Source: JAMOAW01 sp039908535 (GTDB taxonomy: Bacteria; Pseudomonadota; Magnetococcia; Magnetococcales; JADFZT01). From it: a stretch of 26,956 nucleotides of DNA. This document shows positions 1 to 7,972 of this stretch, piece after piece. Both the position numbers and the translations under genes were made by a program. A model generated the notes under the pieces. It searched no databases and had not been told where the DNA came from. It was given only the letters and a program-made list of their open reading frames with translations. Within the stretch, counting starts at the first letter, position 1. Every line of letters begins with the position of its first letter. Location of the stretch: the NCBI GenBank assembly GCA_039908535.1, contig JAMOAW010000025.1:1-26956 (forward strand), written 5' to 3'.

Positions 1-169
1 ACACATAGCTAAGATGCGCGTAGTCTTCATTTTTTTGTCTCCGAAAAATATGTAGGGGGATTTTTTTCTTGAGAAAAAAATATAATTGAAAATTCAGCTT
101 AAATCAAAACAAAAAAAAAACAAAAAAATTATATTTTTTCATGACGTTGTTTGGCGATTTAGTTTTTTA

Positions 170-303
170 TTACCGCTCCCGCAACTCTTTCCCAGCCTTA
201 AAATGGACTCTCTGCCTTGCCGGCAAATCAACAGCCGCGCCTGTCTGTGGGCGGATAAGCCTTTTTGGCGTGCCAATTCTTGGATAATTTCAGCCTTGAC
301 CAT
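170..303 (-). pseudogene. Internally deleted IHF/HU-family DNA-bending protein gene
   Basis: Read on the minus strand, an ATG at 303 follows a good ribosome site (GAGGGG) and encodes MVKAEIIQELARQKGLSAH, the usual N-terminal helix of an IHF-beta/HU subunit. Near position 244 the frame shifts, and the last codons before the TAA at 172-170 read TGAAVDLPARQ followed by RVHFKAGKELRER, the typical C-terminus of the same family. About 50 residues of the middle, including the DNA-binding beta arms, are missing, and the two ends are out of frame with each other. A full gene would be near 290 bp; this is 134 bp. I infer a decayed ihfB-like gene. A sequencing or assembly deletion is the alternative. 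Confidence 0.75.
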
Positions 304-336
304 TTTTCCCCTCTTCCAATTGCTTGATGCCTAACC

Positions 337-684
337 TCAAGGCTTCCCTGATAATGGCGATTTTTTACCACTGGATATCCTCACAGTCGGTTTCATAATG
401 AATTCGTCCCCGTTTTTTTTCAAGATATCCTGCAAACTTCCTGATTTTTTCCACTGCGCCAGCCATTCAGCTCCATCCACCAAGCCGCTCAGCCCAAACA
501 AAAAAGCCACCCAGCCAATTCCGTCCCCATGTCGAAATCTCAGGACCACGGCCAATAATACCACCCCTACCACCAAACGCAAACCTGACGCGACAGGTGG
601 CCAAGGGGGGCCATTCCGGCTGGCAAAACATGCAAGTTGCCTTCTGGAAAGGAAAAAATCTTTCAGCATGCCGAACAGGACCAC
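337..684 (-). CDS. Doubtful small membrane protein
   Basis: An open frame of 115 codons with a GTG start at 684 (AAGGTAT lies about 9 nt upstream) or an ATG at 669. The product has one clear hydrophobic segment around residues 37-49 (LRLVVGVVLLAVVL), a second weaker one (GWVAFLFGLSGLVDG), and a charged tail. I recognise no family. Competing frames of similar length overlap it on both strands, and the next gene downstream is a pseudogene, so this may be a chance ORF or another decayed gene. Confidence 0.3.
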   Translation of the reverse strand: MVLFGMLKDFFLSRRQLACFASRNGPPWPPVASGLRLVVGVVLLAVVLRFRHGDGIGWVAFLFGLSGLVDGAEWLAQWKKSGSLQDILKKNGDEFIMKPTVRISSGKKSPLSGKP

Positions 685-782
685 GGTTCGATACCTTTTT
701 TTCTCTTTCTGGAAGCAAGTACATCATCGGAATTGGCCTGAAGCCGAAAAACGGTAAAATCATTTTACATTCAACTAGATAA

Positions 783-809
783 CCGAGGTCCACAACCTGT
801 GGACCTCGG
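783..809. repeat. Perfect 12-bp hairpin with 3-nt loop
   Basis: CCGAGGTCCACA (783-794) is followed by three bases and then its exact reverse complement (798-809). A second small palindrome, TGTGG-T-CCACA (814-824), repeats the same GGTCCACA core a few bases away. Seen from the tmRNA strand it lies downstream of the RNA and could act as a terminator, but the following bases (TTATCTAG) are only weakly T-rich. It could equally be an operator. Confidence 0.6.
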
Positions 810-879
810 CGCGTGTGGTCCACAGGTATTAGAGAATTCGGGCCAAACAGAGAATAGGAACGCGGTTTTCACTGTTCGC

Positions 880-1273
880 GGGGGCTGTTTTAGACCAAAT
901 GCATTTGCAAACCACCTGCGCTAACCATTGATAATAATATGTAGTAAGTTTGACGGATAATTACGACCATTTTGTCGGATCATTCATCCCGCAATCTTGC
1001 ACCGACCGATCTTGGAACCCCCGTTACCTCGGAGAACTGGGTGGCTTCTGGATTTCCATGTTATTGGTCCGGCAGACACGTTTCCGGTGTGATCCTGCCC
1101 GAAGGCTTCTGTTGCCGGGTCTAGATCAAGACCCCTTCGCAGCAGCCTAAGCTACTGCGAGTGCCGGAGTGTAATACTCGTCGTTGGCAATTAAATTTTT
1201 TAGTCCATTACGGCGGTACCATGCCGAGTCGCCTTCAAACCGTTCCAAACCCCGTCGAAACCGTGACACCCCC
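880..1273 (-). ncRNA. ssrA: tmRNA (transfer-messenger RNA), 3' end uncertain
   Basis: On the minus strand from 1273 the sequence begins GGGGGTGTCACGG then TTTCGACGGGG, the conserved 5' acceptor and D-like domain of tmRNA. The tag reading frame is clear: from 1188 to 1147 it reads ANDEYYTPALAVA followed by TAG, matching the ANDE...A(L/V)A type of degradation tag. A C(UUCG)G tetraloop hairpin follows at about 1100-1110. tmRNA rescues stalled ribosomes and tags the nascent chain for proteolysis. The 3' half is odd: I find no T-loop of the TTCRA type and no encoded CCA. The only match to the acceptor stem is CAGCCCCC (887-880), which pairs with one bulged G; the given end rests on that. No acceptor piece lies upstream as in permuted two-piece genes, because murA starts only 94 bp away. 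Confidence 0.8.
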
Positions 1274-1286
1274 ATTAATAATTGGT

Positions 1287-1315
1287 ATACTATAGTAGAA
1301 TTATGTAAAAATCAA
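1287..1315 (-). promoter_or_regulatory. Candidate sigma-70 promoter for tmRNA, overlapping a symmetric -10
   Basis: On the minus strand TTGATT (1315-1310) is separated by 17 bp from TAGTAT (1292-1287), 14 bases before the tmRNA 5' G. The core TACTATAGTA (1288-1297) is a perfect 10-bp palindrome, so the plus strand carries TATACT at the same place and could serve murA. Prediction by eye only. Confidence 0.35.
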
Positions 1316-1367
1316 TCCAATTCTTTAACTCCTTGCCCAATTTCAAACCAACAGGGATCGATCAACT

Positions 1368-2624
1368 ATGGATAAAATTCTCGTCCGGGGCGGTGCCCCT
1401 CTTATCGGAACGATTCCCATCAGCGGCGCTAAAAATGCTACCTTGCCCGCTCTGGCCGCCTCGCTACTCACCGAAGAAAAAATCCATCTCGCCAATATTC
1501 CCCATCTGCGCGATGTCACAACCATGCTGGAGCTCCTCGCCCAGCACGGCGCCGATATCACCATCGACGAAAAACTGGGCGTCGAAATCGATTGCTCCAA
1601 TATCCATAACCTCCTCGCCCCTTATGATCTCGTGCGAACCATGCGTGCCTCAATCTTGGTGATGGGACCACTCGTCGCCCGTTTTGGACGCGCCGATATC
1701 TCCTTGCCGGGTGGATGCGCCATTGGTTCTCGACCAGTCAACTTCCACCTCAAAGGACTAGAGGCCATGGGGGCAGACATTCAATTAGAGGGGGGATATA
1801 TTCATGTGCGGGCTAAACGACTGCGCGGGGCCGAAATTATCTTTGATCTCGTTACCGTTACCGGAACAGAAAACCTGATGATGGCCGCAACCCTCGCCAG
1901 CGGGCGAACCATCCTCGAAAACGCCGCTTGTGAACCAGAAGTGGTCGATTTGGCCGAATTCCTCTGTAAAATGGGGGCAAGAATCTCGGGGGCAGGAACC
2001 TCCACCATCATCATCGATGGCGTCAGTACCTTACACGAGGCTCAACACGATATCTTACCCGATCGCATCGAAACCGGTACCTTTATGGTGGCCGCCGCAA
2101 TCACCAATGGCGATGTCACCCTCACCCATACCAGACCCCAAATCTTAGATGCCACAATCGATAAATTACGTCAAGCCGGGGTGCAGATCGACCTGACAGA
2201 AAATACCATTCGCGTCCTTGGTAACGGTCGTATCAAGGCATTCGATATCAAAACACTACCCTATCCAGGCTTCCCAACCGACTTGCAGGCGCAAATGATG
2301 GTCTTGATCAGCATTTCAGAAGGGATCGGAACAATCACCGAAACGATCTTTGAAAACCGCTTTATGCACGTCTCAGAACTCCACCGCATGGGCGCAAATA
2401 TCACCTTGCACGGTAATACAGCGGTTGTGCGGGGGGTGGATAAACTGCATGGGGCACCCGTCATGGCAACCGATTTGCGCGCCTCCGCAAGCCTTGTCTT
2501 GGCGGGGCTGGCGGCACAAGGTGAAACGTTGATCTCTCGCGTCTATCATATCGATCGCGGTTATGAAAGAATTGAAGAAAAACTATTGGCTTTGGGGGCA
2601 AAAATTCAAAGATTGAGTAAATAA
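1368..2624 (+). CDS. murA: UDP-N-acetylglucosamine 1-carboxyvinyltransferase
   Basis: First committed step of peptidoglycan synthesis in the cytoplasm: transfer of enolpyruvate from PEP to UDP-GlcNAc. The 418-residue product has the normal family length and both EPSP-synthase-like lobes. Visible landmarks are the GAKNATLP motif with Lys22 and Asn23, the catalytic Cys118 in LPGGCAIGSRPVN (so fosfomycin sensitivity is expected), the PTDLQAQ segment with the general-base Asp, and the C-terminal HIDRGYERIEEKL motif. The ATG at 1368 aligns with the usual MDKI start. The gene is divergent from the tmRNA and lies 62 bp ahead of hisD; a murA-his linkage occurs in other proteobacteria. Confidence 0.97.
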   Translation: MDKILVRGGAPLIGTIPISGAKNATLPALAASLLTEEKIHLANIPHLRDVTTMLELLAQHGADITIDEKLGVEIDCSNIHNLLAPYDLVRTMRASILVMGPLVARFGRADISLPGGCAIGSRPVNFHLKGLEAMGADIQLEGGYIHVRAKRLRGAEIIFDLVTVTGTENLMMAATLASGRTILENAACEPEVVDLAEFLCKMGARISGAGTSTIIIDGVSTLHEAQHDILPDRIETGTFMVAAAITNGDVTLTHTRPQILDATIDKLRQAGVQIDLTENTIRVLGNGRIKAFDIKTLPYPGFPTDLQAQMMVLISISEGIGTITETIFENRFMHVSELHRMGANITLHGNTAVVRGVDKLHGAPVMATDLRASASLVLAGLAAQGETLISRVYHIDRGYERIEEKLLALGAKIQRLSK

Positions 2625-2626
2625 TA

Positions 2627-2680
2627 AACCTTGGGGGGGGCAGACATCCCCTCCCCAAATCCCCCTCACCCTTTTCTTAT
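2627..2680 (+). repeat. Degenerate left half of the hairpin repeat (copy 1)
   Basis: Between murA and hisD: CCTTGGGGGGGG, then CCCCTCCCCAAATCCCCC, then TCACCCTTTTCTTA. It matches the first half of the element described at 8900-9050 but has lost the left terminal A/T block and the second half. Confidence 0.6.
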
Positions 2681-2686
2681 GAACGT

Positions 2687-3997
2687 ATGGTGATTATGAA
2701 TAGGCTTGACTTTGTGCAAGAGGATTTTGAGCAGCGGTTTCAAAAAATATTACACTGGGATGAGGAAAATCTCTCCGAGGTTGAAAAAAACGTCGCGGCT
2801 ATCCTTTTAAAAATTCGGCAACAAGGCGATGCCGCCTTGTTGCAATTTACTCAACAATTCGACCACTTGGCCCTCACACCGCAAACTATGAGGGTCACCC
2901 AGGCTGAAATAGATCAGGCTTGGGACGCCATCACCATAACCCAGCAAGAGGCCCTGCGCTTGGCCGCTGAACGCATTCGCGCCTATCACTCTTGGCAAAT
3001 GCCACCCATGGGAATACGCCAATTTGAAGATCCATCGGGAACTTTGCTTGGAGAACGCTTGACCCCTTTGCAGCGGGTGGGACTTTATGTGCCTGGGGGC
3101 AAGGCGAGTTATCCCTCTTCGGTCCTCATGAACGCCATTCCTGCCCGTGTGGCAGGGGTCCAAGAGTTGATCATGGTGGCTCCTACCCCTGATGGCCTTT
3201 GCAATCCCATGGTGTTGGCCGCAGCAAAATTGGCCGAGGTGGATCAGGTTTATCGGATCGGTGGCGCACAAGCCATCGCCGCGTTGGCCTACGGCACGCA
3301 CACCATTCCTAAAGTAGATAAAATCGTCGGTCCCGGTAATATTTATGTCGCCACCGCTAAACGTCAGCTCTTTGGACAGGTGGGAATCGACATGATCGCG
3401 GGGCCTTCGGAAATCTTGGTGATCGCCGATAAACACAATAAACCGGCCTGGATCGCCGCTGACTTGCTCTCTCAGGCCGAACACGATGCCGATGCCAGGT
3501 CCATTTTAATCACCAACCATCCTCCCTTGGCCGAAGCCGTCCTTGCCGCTATGGAAACTTTTCTATTAGACCTCAAACGGAGCGATATTTGCCGTGCGGC
3601 CCTTGCCAAACGAGGGGTGATCATTTTGGTTCCAGACCTCCACGAGGCCTGTTGTTTGGCCTCCCAAATCGCCCCAGAACATCTGGAACTCTCGGTCGCC
3701 AATCCCGATACCTTTCTACCCCATATTCACAACGCCGGGGCCATTTTTATGGGACGTTATACCCCAGAAGCCATGGGAGATTATGTGGCCGGACCCAATC
3801 ATGTCTTGCCAACAGCAGGCACGGCCCGCTTCTCCAGCCCTCTAGGTGTCTTTGATTTTATCAAACGCACCAGCTTGATTCGTTGTACCGCAGCCTCCAT
3901 ACTTACCACGGGTCCAGCAGCCGCTACCCTTGCCGACAGCGAAGGTCTCACCGCCCATCAACTGAGCATCCTCCTGCGCTTAAAGGAAAAATCATGA
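2687..3997 (+). CDS. hisD: Histidinol dehydrogenase
   Basis: Catalyses the last two oxidations of histidine synthesis, histidinol to histidine, with two NAD and one zinc. The 436 residues match family length. Seen directly are the GLYVPGGKASYPSSVLM segment, the VGPGN motif, LLSQAEHDADAR with the zinc-ligand Gln and His, PEHLEL, the DYVAGPNHVLPT motif with the metal-ligand Asp, and a C-terminal AHQLSILL His. Two in-frame ATGs (2687 and 2696) are possible; neither has a strong ribosome site. The TGA at 3995 overlaps the hisB ATG at 3994, so translation of hisB is probably coupled. Confidence 0.97.
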   Translation: MVIMNRLDFVQEDFEQRFQKILHWDEENLSEVEKNVAAILLKIRQQGDAALLQFTQQFDHLALTPQTMRVTQAEIDQAWDAITITQQEALRLAAERIRAYHSWQMPPMGIRQFEDPSGTLLGERLTPLQRVGLYVPGGKASYPSSVLMNAIPARVAGVQELIMVAPTPDGLCNPMVLAAAKLAEVDQVYRIGGAQAIAALAYGTHTIPKVDKIVGPGNIYVATAKRQLFGQVGIDMIAGPSEILVIADKHNKPAWIAADLLSQAEHDADARSILITNHPPLAEAVLAAMETFLLDLKRSDICRAALAKRGVIILVPDLHEACCLASQIAPEHLELSVANPDTFLPHIHNAGAIFMGRYTPEAMGDYVAGPNHVLPTAGTARFSSPLGVFDFIKRTSLIRCTAASILTTGPAAATLADSEGLTAHQLSILLRLKEKS

Positions 3998-4584
3998 TCC
4001 GTCAAGCCAGCCTCCAACGCACCACCCAGGAGACCGATATCCGTGTCTATTTACTCCTAGAGGGGCAAGGGGTGGCCAATATTCAAACCGGTTTGGGATT
4101 TTTGGACCATATGTTGACACAAATCGCCCGTCACGGTCGTTTTGATCTCACCATTCAAGCCCAAGGCGATCTTCAAGTAGATGGTCATCACACGGTCGAA
4201 GATATCGGTATCGCTCTTGGACAAGCCTTTCACCACGCTCTTGGAGAACGCCGTGGCATCGTTCGTTTTGCCTCGGCTTACGCCCCTTTGGATGAAGCCC
4301 TCTCTCGCGTGGTCGTGGATCTCTCCAATCGACCCCATTTGAGTTGGCGGGTACAATTTCCGACTCCACGTTTAGGTCAAATGGAGACCGAACTGTTTCG
4401 CGAATGGTTTGTGGCCTTTGCCAATCATGGCGGAATCACCCTCCATGTTGAAAATTTTTATGGCTTAAACAGTCATCACATCATAGAATCATGTTTTAAA
4501 GCGTTGGCATTGGCATTAAAAGAGGCCTGTAAACGGGAGTTAGAGCGCGATGATGTGCCTAGCACAAAGGGAACTTTATCTTGA
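3994..4584 (+). CDS. hisB: Imidazoleglycerol-phosphate dehydratase
   Basis: Manganese enzyme that converts imidazole-glycerol phosphate to imidazole-acetol phosphate. The product is 196 residues, so it is the monofunctional dehydratase without a phosphatase domain. Metal-binding histidine motifs are clear: FLDHML, GHHTVEDIGIALG (His65-His66) and NSHHIIESCFKALALAL. The frame is open further upstream, but the ATG at 3994 overlaps the hisD stop as ATGA and gives the normal N-terminus MIRQASLQRTTQETDI. A copy of the dispersed hairpin repeat follows before hisH. Confidence 0.97.
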   Translation: MIRQASLQRTTQETDIRVYLLLEGQGVANIQTGLGFLDHMLTQIARHGRFDLTIQAQGDLQVDGHHTVEDIGIALGQAFHHALGERRGIVRFASAYAPLDEALSRVVVDLSNRPHLSWRVQFPTPRLGQMETELFREWFVAFANHGGITLHVENFYGLNSHHIIESCFKALALALKEACKRELERDDVPSTKGTLS

Positions 4585-4586
4585 TG

Positions 4587-4723
4587 TTTCGGAAAAGTAA
4601 AAATCAAGACCTTGGGGGCGGAGAACCGCCCCCCAATCCCTCCACCCTTTTCTTTTAATACTTAAAAAAAAAGAGGGGGTCTGGGGGATTCATCCCCCAG
4701 GGTTTTGATTTTAATTTTTTGCC
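4587..4723 (+). repeat. Dispersed hairpin repeat, full copy inside the his operon (copy 2)
   Basis: Terminal A/T-rich arm with TCAAGACCTTGGGGG, a GC hairpin (GGGGGCGG 4614-4621, loop AGAA, CCGCCCCC 4626-4633), a CCCTTTT...AAAAAGAGGG stem, a second hairpin of CTGGGGGAT and ATCCCCCAG (about 4681-4700), and the right arm GGTTTTGATTTT ending in TTTTTTGCC. It lies in the 165-bp gap between hisB and hisH and could attenuate or process the his transcript. Confidence 0.9.
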
Positions 4724-4749
4724 ATTATATTCAAAAAATGAGGATAACC

Positions 4750-5409
4750 ATGATCGCTGTCATTGATTACGGTTCTGGTAATTTACGCTCGGTCGCCAAG
4801 GCCCTAGAATCGGTTGGTGCACATGTCCATATCACCGACCGAAAAAGTGATTTACAGAACGCCTCCCATTTGGTGTTACCCGGCGTGGGTGCCTTTGCCG
4901 ATTGTCGCTACAACCTAGAAGCCACCGGCTTGATCGAACCGATTCTCACCCATATTGCCAATGGCAAGCCTTTTCTTGGCATTTGTGTGGGCATGCAATT
5001 GTTATTCAGTCAAAGCTTTGAGTTTGGTATTCATCCCGGTTTGGATTTGGTCAAAGGACGGGTGATCGGTTTTGATCGCCATATTCCCGATTCTCAAAAT
5101 CCCAATCGTACCCTAAAAGTGCCTCATATGGGGTGGAATCGGGTTGAACAAACCCAATCTCATCCCCTCTGGTCTGGAATTGAGGATGGGGCCTTTTTTT
5201 ATTTTGTCCACTCTTTTTATGGCGATCTGGAAGAGGACTCTCTTTTGGTCGGTCGCACAATTTATGGTTTGCCATTTACTGCAGCTCTGGTCAAAGATAA
5301 TATTTTTGCTACCCAGTTTCATCCAGAAAAAAGTCAAAAAAATGGGTTGCAACTTTTACAAAATTTTATAGCCTGGAATCCCGCTTCATATATAAGGAAA
5401 ATCTCATGA
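4750..5409 (+). CDS. hisH: Imidazole glycerol phosphate synthase, glutaminase subunit
   Basis: Class I glutamine amidotransferase that feeds ammonia to HisF. The product is 219 residues. The catalytic triad is visible: Cys79 in FLGICVGMQLLF, and His191 and Glu193 in FHPEKS; PGVGAF forms the oxyanion region. The start is ATG 4750, preceded by GAGGATAACC, giving MIAVIDYGSGNLRSV; the longer frame upstream runs into the hairpin repeat and is unlikely to be translated. The TGA overlaps the hisA ATG (5406). Confidence 0.97.
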   Translation: MIAVIDYGSGNLRSVAKALESVGAHVHITDRKSDLQNASHLVLPGVGAFADCRYNLEATGLIEPILTHIANGKPFLGICVGMQLLFSQSFEFGIHPGLDLVKGRVIGFDRHIPDSQNPNRTLKVPHMGWNRVEQTQSHPLWSGIEDGAFFYFVHSFYGDLEEDSLLVGRTIYGLPFTAALVKDNIFATQFHPEKSQKNGLQLLQNFIAWNPASYIRKIS

Positions 5410-6170
5410 TTGTCATACCTGCGATCGACCTCAAGGATGGTCAATGCGTGCGTCTGTTTCAAGGCGACATGAACCAAAACACCGTTTATTCCAACAATCC
5501 AGCGGCGATGGCCCAGCAATGGAGCAACCAGGGAGCCAAACGTCTGCATGTGGTGGATCTGGATGGGGCCTTTGCTGGCAAACCAGTGAACGCATCATCC
5601 ATCCAGGCCATCTTGAATGCGGTGACCATCCCCGTACAACTGGGCGGAGGCGTTCGCAATTTGGATACCATAGCCTCCAGTTTAGAAATGGGCATCTTTC
5701 GTATTATTCTCGGCACCATCGCCTGTCAGGATCCCGCCTTGGTCCAAGAGGCCTGCCGACTTTTTCCCGGCCGCATTTCGGTCGGTATCGATGCCAAAGA
5801 TGGCTATGTGGCGGTCCGTGGTTGGGCAGAAATAACCAATTTAAAGGTCATTGATCTGGCGCGTCGCTTTGAAAATGTAGGCGTTTCCGAAATTATTTTT
5901 ACCGATATTCGACGCGATGGTGCCCTCCAAGGCCCCAATATTCCGGCAACTTTAGAGTTGGCTGAGGCCATCTCTATTCCAGTCATCCTCTCTGGCGGCA
6001 TCACCTCTATAGAAGACTTCCGCGCGTTGGCCAAACATCGCGTTCCTTTTGCCAGTGGCGGGTATATCTCCGGGGTGATCACCGGCAAGGCGTTATACGA
6101 TGGGCGGGTGGATTTTCAGCAAGCTCAGTCGATCATAGAATTCACTCCTTCCAATACCCTCTCCTCCTAG
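5406..6170 (+). CDS. hisA: ProFAR isomerase (phosphoribosylformimino-AICAR-P isomerase)
   Basis: Amadori rearrangement in histidine synthesis, on a (beta/alpha)8 barrel of 254 residues. The paired catalytic aspartates are Asp8 (MIVIPAIDLKDG) and Asp129 (SVGIDAKDG); phosphate-binding glycine loops LGGGVR and LSGGI are present. It starts by ATGA overlap with hisH and ends 2 nt before hisF, so hisH-hisA-hisF is a tight translational unit. Confidence 0.97.
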   Translation: MIVIPAIDLKDGQCVRLFQGDMNQNTVYSNNPAAMAQQWSNQGAKRLHVVDLDGAFAGKPVNASSIQAILNAVTIPVQLGGGVRNLDTIASSLEMGIFRIILGTIACQDPALVQEACRLFPGRISVGIDAKDGYVAVRGWAEITNLKVIDLARRFENVGVSEIIFTDIRRDGALQGPNIPATLELAEAISIPVILSGGITSIEDFRALAKHRVPFASGGYISGVITGKALYDGRVDFQQAQSIIEFTPSNTLSS

Positions 6171-6172
6171 CC

Positions 6173-6949
6173 ATGCTCGCCAAACGTATTATCCCATGTT
6201 TGGATGTTCGTGAAGGTCGGGTTGTCAAAGGAATTCAATTCGAAGGGCTGATAGACGCGGGTGATCCCGTGGAGGCGGCCTATCGCTACGATCTGGAAGG
6301 GGCGGACGAATTGACCTTTTTAGATATCACCGCCTCCCATGAAGGGCGCGATACCATTTTGGAGGTGGTTCGACGTACCGCCGAACAGGTCTTCATTCCT
6401 TTGACTGTGGGAGGGGGGATTCGTACCAACCAAGACATTCGCAATCTCCTCAATGCCGGAGCCGATAAAATCGGCATCAACACCGCTGCGGTCTTCCGAC
6501 CTGAATTTGTTCAGGAGGCCTCCCAACAATTTGGCTCGCAATGTATTGTCGTGGCCATTGATGCCAAATGTGTCGAATGGGACACCCATCAACGTCCAAT
6601 ACGTTGGGAAATCTTCACCCATGGTGGTCGCAAACCCACTGGACTGGATGCCATCCAATGGGCACAGCGTATGGAGCAGTATGGGGCAGGCGAGATTTTA
6701 TTGACCTCCATGGATCGGGACGGTACCAAAATCGGCTATGATTTAATCCTGACGAGAGCCATCGTCGAAGCGACGACCATTCCCATCATCGCCTCTGGCG
6801 GGGTTGGCAATATGCACCATTTGTTGGAGGGAATCCAAGAAGGGGGAGCCGATGCGCTCCTAGCTGCCTCCATTTTTCACTTTCGTCAACACACCATTCC
6901 CCAAGTTAAGGCCTATTTAAGGCAACATGGGGTGGAGGTGCGGTTATGA
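6173..6949 (+). CDS. hisF: Imidazole glycerol phosphate synthase, cyclase subunit
   Basis: Forms imidazole-glycerol phosphate and AICAR from PRFAR and ammonia delivered by HisH. The 258-residue barrel has the paired catalytic Asp11 (IIPCLDVREGRVVKG) and Asp130 (VVAIDAK), plus the GGGIRT and ASGGVG phosphate loops. Its last codons include an ATG (6946) that overlaps the TGA and opens an eight-codon mini-frame leading to the next gene. hisG, hisI, hisE and hisC are not in the window. Confidence 0.97.
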   Translation: MLAKRIIPCLDVREGRVVKGIQFEGLIDAGDPVEAAYRYDLEGADELTFLDITASHEGRDTILEVVRRTAEQVFIPLTVGGGIRTNQDIRNLLNAGADKIGINTAAVFRPEFVQEASQQFGSQCIVVAIDAKCVEWDTHQRPIRWEIFTHGGRKPTGLDAIQWAQRMEQYGAGEILLTSMDRDGTKIGYDLILTRAIVEATTIPIIASGGVGNMHHLLEGIQEGGADALLAASIFHFRQHTIPQVKAYLRQHGVEVRL

Positions 6950-6991
6950 ATTTTTTAACTTTTTTACGATAGATCTCCCCTGAATATTTTA

Positions 6992-7972
6992 TTGACCATC
7001 GATGTGGAAACTTGGCCACGCGCTTGGCCTTTGGAGAAAAACCCCGGTTTTGGTTTTGATGTCAGTCATTTATCGGGGGATTTTGAGCGTTGCATTGTCG
7101 GTCGGGTGGGGGACCGGTTTTGGGGGTTGGGGTATCAACTGGAACGACTGGCAGCCTATGACCTCAAGGCCGTTTTTTTTGTCGAACCCCTGTTTGCGGG
7201 GGTCATGGGGTTGACTTATCTGGAACGTATCGTCTCTTTGATTCAACAAGCGGGGCAAGAGGTACAGCTGCACCCCCATACCGAATGGATCCCTTGGCAA
7301 AAAGAGCCATTTTTATCCAGCGCATGTCGTAGCAATCGTTTGCATGGATTCGACCTGGAAACACAAAAAAAGATCATTCAACGCGGTGTGAATTTATTAA
7401 AAGAGTGCGGGGTAAGTCGGGTGACGGCGTTTCGGGCCGGAAGTTTTGGAGCCGACAACCGCACCCTACAGGCCTTGGCTCAGTTGGAAATTGTTTGCGA
7501 TGCCAGTTATAATGCCTCTTATGTGGGTCATACCTGTCGTATTCAAACCTCCAAGAGACTCTTTTGGCCTCAGTGGCAGGATGGTGTTATTTTATTCCCC
7601 ATGGGTTGTTTTGTCGATTTTCCTGGCCATTTGCGCCATCTTCAGGTGACCGCTTGCTCCCTGTCTGAACTGACGACCATGCTCAATCAAGCCCAAGAAG
7701 CCGCTTGGCCCTCTATCACTTTGCTTTCTCATAGTTTTGAGTTGCTCAATCGCGCCAAAACCGGTTTGGATCCGCTGGTTCAGAGGCGATTTGAGGGGCT
7801 GTGTCGATTTTTGGCCGCTGAGCGGGGGCGGTTGTCTACCGTTGGGTTTAACGATTTGCCTCTTCTTGATCCCGCAACCGTGGTCATCCAGCCTGCTCCG
7901 TTGCAATCGCACCTGCTGCGCACCGGTTGGCGTATGGTGCAACAGGTGGCCAGTCGGGCCTTTGCCTTATGA
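6992..7972 (+). CDS. Polysaccharide deacetylase (NodB-homology) family protein
   Basis: A probable metal-dependent carbohydrate deacetylase or a relative. From a TTG start at 6992 the product is 326 residues. It begins TIDVETW, with Asp4 and Glu6 matching the first NodB motif; it then has QLHPHTEW (His94, His96) for the metal site and AFRAGSFGAD (Arg148) for the third motif, and HSFEL late in the protein. The start is uncertain: there is no in-frame ATG and no clear ribosome site, and CTG at 6980 would add LNIL. An ATG overlapping the hisF stop reads only eight codons before TAG in another frame, so a leader peptide or a frameshift is possible. The TGA overlaps the next ATG. Substrate unknown; the partner suggests cell-surface glycan modification. 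Confidence 0.8.
   Translation: MTIDVETWPRAWPLEKNPGFGFDVSHLSGDFERCIVGRVGDRFWGLGYQLERLAAYDLKAVFFVEPLFAGVMGLTYLERIVSLIQQAGQEVQLHPHTEWIPWQKEPFLSSACRSNRLHGFDLETQKKIIQRGVNLLKECGVSRVTAFRAGSFGADNRTLQALAQLEIVCDASYNASYVGHTCRIQTSKRLFWPQWQDGVILFPMGCFVDFPGHLRHLQVTACSLSELTTMLNQAQEAAWPSITLLSHSFELLNRAKTGLDPLVQRRFEGLCRFLAAERGRLSTVGFNDLPLLDPATVVIQPAPLQSHLLRTGWRMVQQVASRAFAL

Noticed and set aside
337..420. A frame with a ParD-like IIREALRLGIKQLEE segment upstream of the IHF remnant
   Set aside because: Only about 20 residues fit, stops interrupt the frame and no toxin gene is adjacent; likely chance.
2807..3484. Long minus-strand open frame opposite hisD
   Set aside because: hisD is unmistakable on the other strand; the antisense protein has no recognisable pattern and no ribosome site.
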